A DNA stretch of 64,000 nt, taken from JAIEOG01 sp964519985. Its GTDB lineage: Bacteria > Bdellovibrionota > FAC87 > UBA2466. The stretch lies in contig CAZFMF010000004.1 in assembly GCA_964519985.1 (NCBI GenBank), positions 62,001 to 126,000 on the forward strand, given 5' to 3'. The stretch's first letter is position 1. Each line of letters starts with the position of its first letter. The translations under genes and the position numbers were made by a program. Below are positions 58,302 through 64,000 of this stretch, one piece after another. The notes beneath the pieces are model-generated. The model searched no databases and was not told the origin of the DNA. It saw nothing but the letters and a program-made list of their open reading frames with translations.

Positions 58302-60562
58302 GCAGCCTTGGGCTTCGACGGTAGCGGTTTCGCCGGCGCGTCTTGCTCTTCTTCCTCTTGCGGTTCCGGCGCCCCGGCCAAAAGCGCATCACGCATTTCG
58401 GCCTGGGCATCGGATTCAAAATCTTCGGGCTTCGGCGGCGGCGGCGGGGTCGCCTTCTTCGCGGCCGGTTTAAAGCCACCCGGTGGTTGCTTCGGTGGCG
58501 GAGACTTTGTCACCGCGACGGCCGGAGCCGAGACCGCGGGCGCATCCTCCGTCCCATTGACCAGCCCCACGGGTTCGGCCGGGCGGGCTTTCGGCGTAAC
58601 CGCTTGGACCGGAGCCGCGCGCTGATTCCAGCGGAATAGTACGAAGGTAATGTCGTCTTCCTGCACTGCGCCCGCAATGTGCTCATCCACCTCTTGGGTG
58701 ATCTTGAGCTTAATGCGGCCGAGGGGAAGTCCTTCCCCGCCTCCGAATGACTTCTTCAGGGCGCGCTCGCCGAAATCCTTACCTTCCTCGCTCTTCGCCT
58801 CCGAGATACCGTCGGTATAAAGTAGAACAGTATCGCCGACTTCCAGTTGGTCCCTTTCTACCGTGTAAGTCGCCTCGGGGCTGAAACCCAGGCGTTCCCC
58901 GCGGGAGAAAAGGATATCCACCTTTGCCTTGCGCTTCTTATCGGAGGATTCGTCCTCGAGTTTTACCGATCCCGCCCGCAGGCACATCGGCGATTCGTGC
59001 CCGGCGTTGGCGAAGAGCAGTTCGCCGGTCTCTAGGTTTAGCTGCACGATGCACATGGTCATCAGCAGTTTCCCGCGGCAGGCGCTGTAGATGATTTTGT
59101 TCATCTCGGAAAGCAACTGTTCCGGGGGCAGGGCGGCGTCCGCATGCACGGAGCTCAGGGTGGCAAAGCAGCTTTTGGCCACCGCGGTCACGATCGCGGC
59201 GGGGGCTCCGTGGCCGGTGGCGTCGCCAATAAACACCGTGACGAGGTTGCCCGTGATCCGCGCATCCCAGTAATCACCGCCGCACTCGGTCGCAGCGACG
59301 TAATGCGAATCCATTTCAATGGCGTTGGATTGCACGTTGGGAGGGGTCAAAAGGGTGGATTGGACCAGGCGCGCTGTTTCCAATTCATCTTCCAGACGGG
59401 CCTTTTCGGTGCTTTCCTCGATGAGCGATTTGATCTGATTCGCCATCCACTGGAAAGAACGCGCTACGCTTTGGATTTCGTCGTTAGAACGTACCGCAAG
59501 CTTGATGTTTAAGTTCCCGGCGCCGAGCTGCTCCGCCGCGAAACGCAGCTTCTGAATATTCGTCGTTAATCCGGAGGCGAAGAAAATACTAAACACCGTG
59601 GAGGCGGCGAGAATGATCAAAGCCAAGAGGAACGACTTTTCGATCAGGGTTTTGATCGCTAGGAAGGCTTCCGCTTTACGAATCTGCGAGATCGCAAAGA
59701 CGTTCTTGAAGCCGGTCTCGGACATGTTGCAAAGGTACTCTTCGCCGTCCACTTCCAATTCGAGACTCTCGCGCGTGAACTTTTTTTCTTTCAACTTTTC
59801 GACAATGGGGTGCGGGAAGGCGGACCGGGCGTAGGCCACCGTCGATTTCACGTTGGGATGACTGAGCACGGAACCCTTGTCGAAGAGCAGGAAAATTTCG
59901 GTCAGTTCGGATTGGGCCAGCACGCGCATCAAGAACTTTTGTGAGAAATCGACGACGATAAAAAGCTCTTTAGAACTGTCGTTCATGAAGTTCGCGCCGA
60001 GTACAAACGTCAGAATCGGAAGGTCAGTCGCTACCCCGTTGGGGCCCTTGAAGTGCATCGAACGGTTGACCAGGTCCACGCCTTGGGTCTTGTCGATATT
60101 GCGCAAGGATACCGGACTCACTTCGTTGATCCGCTTGAGAATATCGGGAGTGAGTTTTTGCTTTTCGACGAAGGTCTGGTTGGTGAATTCTTTCAGGACG
60201 GTGAAGTTTTGTTCGTCGGTACGACGGAAAAAAGTCACTCCGATCAATTCTTCCACGAGGGTGGGCGACAAGCCCTGAAACGGATCGAGTTGCTCGGAGC
60301 CCGACATGTAAACGCGGGGGATGAACGTCTGCAATTCTTCGAGGCGACTCTTGAGTTCGAGCTTGATGTCGCTCGTCGCCGCTTTCAACAAGGTGCGGTT
60401 CGAGTCCATAATGAAAAGCTTCTTATCCTCGGAAAAGGTCTGCTGCGCGACGTAGAGGAAAACGGAGAGGGCGGAGAGCAACACCAAGAGCATCACGCTC
60501 AGAAACTTGTACTTCAAAGGTATGGTGACGGTTCCGGCCAAAAGAATCTCCCCAATGCTCAT
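58298..60562 (-). CDS. Membrane SpoIIE/RsbU-type PP2C phosphatase
   Basis: 754 residues. A membrane helix (about 18-39), an extracytoplasmic sensor region (40-295), a second helix (about 300-322) and HAMP (about 325-380, TTNIQKLRFAAEQLGAGNL) lead to a PP2C-SpoIIE domain with ECGGDYWD, IGDATGHGAPAAIV, LLYTDGISEAKSEEGKD and EDDITFVLFRW. A Pro/Ala/Lys-rich tail of about 120 residues follows. It probably dephosphorylates the STAS protein in response to a periplasmic signal. ATG at 60562 gives the expected short N-terminus; the frame is open upstream without domain features. Confidence 0.9.
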   Translation of the reverse strand: MSIGEILLAGTVTIPLKYKFLSVMLLVLLSALSVFLYVAQQTFSEDKKLFIMDSNRTLLKAATSDIKLELKSRLEELQTFIPRVYMSGSEQLDPFQGLSPTLVEELIGVTFFRRTDEQNFTVLKEFTNQTFVEKQKLTPDILKRINEVSPVSLRNIDKTQGVDLVNRSMHFKGPNGVATDLPILTFVLGANFMNDSSKELFIVVDFSQKFLMRVLAQSELTEIFLLFDKGSVLSHPNVKSTVAYARSAFPHPIVEKLKEKKFTRESLELEVDGEEYLCNMSETGFKNVFAISQIRKAEAFLAIKTLIEKSFLLALIILAASTVFSIFFASGLTTNIQKLRFAAEQLGAGNLNIKLAVRSNDEIQSVARSFQWMANQIKSLIEESTEKARLEDELETARLVQSTLLTPPNVQSNAIEMDSHYVAATECGGDYWDARITGNLVTVFIGDATGHGAPAAIVTAVAKSCFATLSSVHADAALPPEQLLSEMNKIIYSACRGKLLMTMCIVQLNLETGELLFANAGHESPMCLRAGSVKLEDESSDKKRKAKVDILFSRGERLGFSPEATYTVERDQLEVGDTVLLYTDGISEAKSEEGKDFGERALKKSFGGGEGLPLGRIKLKITQEVDEHIAGAVQEDDITFVLFRWNQRAAPVQAVTPKARPAEPVGLVNGTEDAPAVSAPAVAVTKSPPPKQPPGGFKPAAKKATPPPPPKPEDFESDAQAEMRDALLAGAPEPQEEEEQDAPAKPLPSKPKAA

Positions 60563-60712
60563 CGGCGGAAATTCACGGGAACTTGAAATTCGGATTAAAA
60601 ACCGAGCGCTTAGCGCGTTTTTTGTGGCGCATCGAGTCGAGCGGGGAGGATAGGACAGGTTCGCCCAATCTGGTGTAAACTCTTCATCACACCGAACATT
60701 TTGGAGAGCCGA

Positions 60713-61819
60713 ATGTCTCGACTGCGATTCGCGTTGGTGGGTTGTGGAAGGGTTTGTCAGAAACACTTGGATTCGCTCGTCGGCAATCCGGCGGCTGAAC
60801 TCGTGGCGGTTTGCGATACGGTGCTCGAAAAGGCACAGCGCGTCGCCACCGCCCATGGCGTGAAGGCCTATTCCAACTATGACGAGATGTTGACGCAGGA
60901 GAAGGTGGACGTGGTTTCCATTCTCACCCCGAGTGGACTCCACGCCTTTCACACCATCGACATCGTCACCAAGTATCGGGTTCACATCATTTGCGAAAAG
61001 CCGATGGCCTTGCGCCTGTCCGACGCGGACCGGATGATCGAAGCCTGCGATTTGGCCGGAGTGCGTCTGTTCGTCGTGAAGCAGAATCGGTATAACTTGC
61101 CGGTGCAGAAATTGCGCGAGGCCATCGACCAGAATCGTTTGGGACAAATCGTCATGGGGACGGTGCGGGTGCGTTGGTGTCGTCCGCAAGCGTACTACGA
61201 TTCCGATGCGTGGCGCGGGACGTGGGAGCTGGACGGCGGAGTGCTTTCCAATCAAGCATCGCACCACGTCGATCTTTTGGAGTGGATCCTGGGAGAACCG
61301 GTTTCGGTGATGGCCAAGACGGGGACTTACCTCGTTGATATCGAGGCCGACGACACCGCGGCCGCGATCATCAAGTTTCGCAGTGGGGCCCTGGGGATCG
61401 TGGAAGCGACAACCGCGGCGCGGCCGTTCGACCTCGAAGGGTCCCTTTCGATTCTGGCCGAAAAAGGCAGCGTGGTGATCGGCGGATTCTCCGTCAATCG
61501 CATGGAGGCGTGGAACCTAGCCGACGAAACCGTCGAACAGCGAGCCGCCGTTCTAAGAGAATTTTCCGAAACGCCGCCGAATGTCTATGGCTTTGGCCAC
61601 AAGCGATATTATTCCGAAGTGATCGAAGTCTTACGGACCAATCGCCGCGCTTTAGTCGACGGACTCGAAGGGCGCAAATCGTTGGAACTCATCAACGCGA
61701 TCTACGAATCCTCCGAGACCGGGAAGGAAGTTTTCCTTCGCTTCGAACCCCGGCGTTCCAAGCTCGGCATGCCGAAGGACGAGGCCCCCCGTCCGAAGAT
61801 TCGCCGACCAACGATTTGA
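60713..61819 (+). CDS. Gfo/Idh/MocA dehydrogenase (WlbA/WbpB-like)
   Basis: 368 residues. NAD-binding VGCGRVCQKH (9-18), CEKPMALRLSDADRMI and KQNRYNLP are followed by RVRWCRPQAYYDSDAWRG, LDGGVLSNQASHHVDLLEW. These phrases match UDP-N-acetyl-2-amino-2-deoxyglucuronate 3-dehydrogenase (WlbA/WbpB), which oxidises C3 of UDP-GlcNAcA for synthesis of di-N-acetylated uronic acids of surface polysaccharide. GGAGAG precedes the ATG. No other wlb genes are adjacent. Confidence 0.85.
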   Translation: MSRLRFALVGCGRVCQKHLDSLVGNPAAELVAVCDTVLEKAQRVATAHGVKAYSNYDEMLTQEKVDVVSILTPSGLHAFHTIDIVTKYRVHIICEKPMALRLSDADRMIEACDLAGVRLFVVKQNRYNLPVQKLREAIDQNRLGQIVMGTVRVRWCRPQAYYDSDAWRGTWELDGGVLSNQASHHVDLLEWILGEPVSVMAKTGTYLVDIEADDTAAAIIKFRSGALGIVEATTAARPFDLEGSLSILAEKGSVVIGGFSVNRMEAWNLADETVEQRAAVLREFSETPPNVYGFGHKRYYSEVIEVLRTNRRALVDGLEGRKSLELINAIYESSETGKEVFLRFEPRRSKLGMPKDEAPRPKIRRPTI

Positions 61820-61836
61820 ATCGTCAGCTCGGTAAT

Positions 61837-62154
61837 TCAATCCCCTACCTGCAGAAAGACCTGGCTCTTCTCGACGAAGATTCGGTGCATGCGCAATCCC
61901 CGCCGGCACGGTCCCGAGATAGGCTCGCCGGTATCAAGGTTAAACTTCGCCCCGTGCCACGGACAGGTGATGGTCGTCGGCGTGCGCACGCCTTCGGAGA
62001 GCGGTCCCGCCCGGTGCGGGCAGTAATCATCGAAGGCGATCAACGTTCCGAGTCGGTTGATCACCAGGACGGGATGGGTCCCGACTTGGATCAACCGGGC
62101 GGTGCCCTCCGGAAACTCGGTCAATGCGCCAATGGCTTGGAACCCGTTTTCCAC
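61837..62154 (-). CDS. Rieske-type [2Fe-2S] ferredoxin
   Basis: 105 residues. The two Rieske boxes are CPHRAGPL and CPWHGAKFNL, with correct C-x-H and C-x2-H spacing. No signal peptide, so a cytoplasmic ferredoxin of the oxygenase or nitrite-reductase small-subunit type. The start overlaps the 3' end of the DUF255 gene by 34 bases, suggesting co-expression. The partner enzyme is unknown. Confidence 0.88.
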   Translation of the reverse strand: MENGFQAIGALTEFPEGTARLIQVGTHPVLVINRLGTLIAFDDYCPHRAGPLSEGVRTPTTITCPWHGAKFNLDTGEPISGPCRRGLRMHRIFVEKSQVFLQVGD

Positions 62155-64000
62155 TTCCCGAACTCCGCTTGAATCGCCGGCGTCCCTACGAGGGGAGCCA
62201 AGCAGGTTTGGTTTTCGCAGACGTAGAGCGTCGGTTCGCCCTTCTCGGCGCTTCGGTGTTCGAGCAAGGTGACGGGAGATTTCGCGGCGGGAAATGGCGC
62301 CGCCAGGGTACGGTGGGGCGCGAAAACCGCCCGCGCCTGCGAGAGCAGATCCTCGTAAGCGTCGGTATCGTTACCGGGAAAGAGCACCCACTCCTGCGAG
62401 GGCTGCAATGCCAAATCCAAAGCGATCAACATTTGCGTCACGCCGGTGGGGATCTGCTTCAAATACGGCTCCATCTCCTGAAGCGCGGCGCGCGCGACAT
62501 CCTCGTACTGAGACTTGCCGGTGAGGCGGGACAGCTTCAGCAGGGCGGTGACCGCGACCGACTGCCCGGCTGGTGTCGCACCGTCTTGGATTTCCTTTGG
62601 GCGGGTGATCAATGTTTCGTGATCGGCGCCGGTGAAATAGAAAGCCTGTTCCTTGGCATCCCAAAACTGTTCCAAAAGCCCATCCGCGACATCTAACGCC
62701 GCCGTCACCCACTGCGGATCGAAATCACTTTCGTAAAGATGGAGTAGGCCGTTGAGCAGGAAGGCGTAGTCGTCGAGGTAACCGTTGAAGCGGGTCACGC
62801 CATCTTTGCGCGCATGCAAAAAGCGCGGTTTGCCGGAAGCCAATGTTTGCGGGGGTTGAAACGCCTTCAGAAGGAAGCGTGCGCAGTTTTGCGCGGCTTC
62901 CAGATAACGCCCATCGCCGACGACTTGGTGACCCAGCGCGAAGGCAGACAGCGCAAGCCCATTCCAAGAAAGCAGAATCTTTTCGTCGCGCGCGGGGGCC
63001 ACACGTTTGGCCCGTTCGCTATAGAGTTTCCGGCGTGCGGTCGCCAGCTGGTCTTCGAGGGCGCTCTCGTCGATACCCAACTCCGATGCCACTTCGGTTG
63101 TCGATCGGGTGACGCGCGGAATGCTGACCCCCTCCCAGTTGCCGCCGGATTCGATGTCATAGGCTCGGCAGAAGGCTTCACCCAATTCCTCACCCAGGAT
63201 TTTCAGAACCTCATCGCGTTTCCAGACGTAGAACTTTCCTTCCACGCCCTCACTATCGGCGTCCTGGGTGCTAAAAAAGCCGCCCTCCGGCGAACGCATT
63301 TCGCGCAGCAGGTAGTCGAGGGTATTCGCCGCTACGCGGGCATAAGCGGGTTGGCCCGTGGCCAAGTGCGCTTCTAGGTAGAGCTCCGTCAGTAGCGCAT
63401 TGTCATAGAGCATTTTTTCGAAGTGGGGGGCGAGCCACTCGGCATCGGTAGAGTACCGATGAAATCCACCGCCCAACTGATCGCGAATCCCGCCGCGGGC
63501 CAGACAATCGAGCGTGAACGTGGTGGTCTTCAGCGCGGTGGCGTCTCCGGTGCGTTTCCAATGCCGCAAGAGCACGCGAAACGCCATCGAGTGGAAAAAC
63601 TTCGGCGCCGAGCCGAGCCCACCGAACTGGGTATCGAAGCTGCGCAGAATCGCAGTAACCGCGTCATCGAGCAAATCGAGGGACAATCCAGTCCCCCGGG
63701 TGGGACCGGTGCCTTGCATGTCCTTCAGCGCCTGCGTGAGGCGATGGGCATTTTCGATCACGTCTTGGGGCTTCGTGGCCCACGCCTGGGAAATCGCGGC
63801 GAGGATTTTTTTGAATGCCGGCATCCCGTGGCGATCTTCGGGGGGAAAGTAAGTCCCACCGTAGAAAGGTTGCATCTGCGGCGTGAGGAAAACGGAGAGC
63901 GGCCAACCCCCGTGTTGGGTCAATGCTTGCACCGCCCCCATATAAATGTGGTCGAGATCGGGGCGTTCTTCGCGATCCACTTTGATACTGATGAAGTCGC
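62121..64000 (-). CDS. DUF255/YyaL-type thioredoxin-domain protein (5' end outside window)
   Basis: 626 residues are visible; the frame runs to the window edge, so the N-terminus is missing. The visible start SIKVDREERPDLDHIYMG, then GGWPLSVFLTP and YGGTYFPPEDRHG, is the thioredoxin-like DUF255 domain. The rest is an (alpha/alpha)6 barrel region like N-acylglucosamine epimerases, as in SSP411/YyaL proteins. The C-terminal YVCENQTCLAPLVG contains two cysteines typical of the family. Enzyme activity is not known. Confidence 0.88.
   Translation of the reverse strand, partial: DFISIKVDREERPDLDHIYMGAVQALTQHGGWPLSVFLTPQMQPFYGGTYFPPEDRHGMPAFKKILAAISQAWATKPQDVIENAHRLTQALKDMQGTGPTRGTGLSLDLLDDAVTAILRSFDTQFGGLGSAPKFFHSMAFRVLLRHWKRTGDATALKTTTFTLDCLARGGIRDQLGGGFHRYSTDAEWLAPHFEKMLYDNALLTELYLEAHLATGQPAYARVAANTLDYLLREMRSPEGGFFSTQDADSEGVEGKFYVWKRDEVLKILGEELGEAFCRAYDIESGGNWEGVSIPRVTRSTTEVASELGIDESALEDQLATARRKLYSERAKRVAPARDEKILLSWNGLALSAFALGHQVVGDGRYLEAAQNCARFLLKAFQPPQTLASGKPRFLHARKDGVTRFNGYLDDYAFLLNGLLHLYESDFDPQWVTAALDVADGLLEQFWDAKEQAFYFTGADHETLITRPKEIQDGATPAGQSVAVTALLKLSRLTGKSQYEDVARAALQEMEPYLKQIPTGVTQMLIALDLALQPSQEWVLFPGNDTDAYEDLLSQARAVFAPHRTLAAPFPAAKSPVTLLEHRSAEKGEPTLYVCENQTCLAPLVGTPAIQAEFGKWKTGSKPLAH

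Overview
The window is chromosomal DNA from a GC-rich, Gram-negative (diderm) bacterium. Several lipoprotein signals, a Tad pilus secretin, an RHS-type exported protein and very heavy two-component signalling point to it. The mix (poly-HAMP hybrid kinase with DUF5985 partners, Tad cluster with two consecutive cpaB-like genes, GT-C-like membrane protein, many unrecognised exported proteins) suggests a Bdellovibrionota or related former-Deltaproteobacteria lineage. This is an inference from gene content; no rRNA or tRNA gene is visible to settle it. No prophage, CRISPR array or plasmid function is visible.

Layout. 1-5.3 kb: a truncated exported gene, a thioesterase, an ECF sigma factor paired with a membrane Ser/Thr kinase, a DUF488 protein, a lipoprotein and a membrane BON-type protein resembling the pilus secretin's periplasmic domains. 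5.4-13.9 kb: a signalling operon with a response regulator, a winged-helix protein, two DUF5985 membrane proteins, a 1824-residue poly-HAMP hybrid histidine kinase and a receiver-PAS kinase. 13.8-22.1 kb: envelope proteins, a cytochrome c lipoprotein and a 1482-residue protein made of Ig/cadherin-like repeats. 22.2-28.6 kb: CorA, a desaturase, a fatty acyl-AMP ligase, an acyl carrier protein, a CFA-type methyltransferase and a divergent alpha-oxoamine synthase, which together look like a lipid pathway (sphingoid base or another alpha-oxoamine lipid). 28.7-36.1 kb: an exported protein, a hydrolase, a gene-free stretch with a sigma-54-like promoter and a terminator (candidate sRNA), a glycosyltransferase, the housekeeping set prs-rplY-pth-ychF, another exported protein and a thioredoxin-like ferredoxin. 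36.1-41.4 kb: a 1198-residue flavoprotein that looks like a fusion of the two subunits of an NfnAB-type enzyme, then a polytopic membrane protein. 41.4-42.4 kb: a REP-associated Y1 transposase (RAYT) between inverted repeats. 42.4-44.4 kb: a small basic protein and an RHS-repeat protein. 44.4-53.3 kb: a Tad/Flp pilus operon in which the CpaE-like and CpaF ATPases are one polypeptide. 53.7-64 kb: an S41 protease, a 50-residue zinc protein (DUF5679), a partner-switch operon (SpoIIE phosphatase, HATPase, STAS, diguanylate cyclase), a WlbA-like sugar dehydrogenase, a Rieske protein and a truncated DUF255 protein.

The most notable non-genic signal is a family of palindromes opening with GTCATTGYGAG. 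There are seven copies between genes or inside a gene, plus the two ends of the RAYT element. Five copies carry a central hairpin whose sequence differs between copies while pairing is kept. One copy lies in frame inside a TadE-like gene and supplies about 27 codons. A second palindrome class, containing GGTACCTGCTACC or a related sequence, sits exactly on the stop codons of two pilin-like genes.
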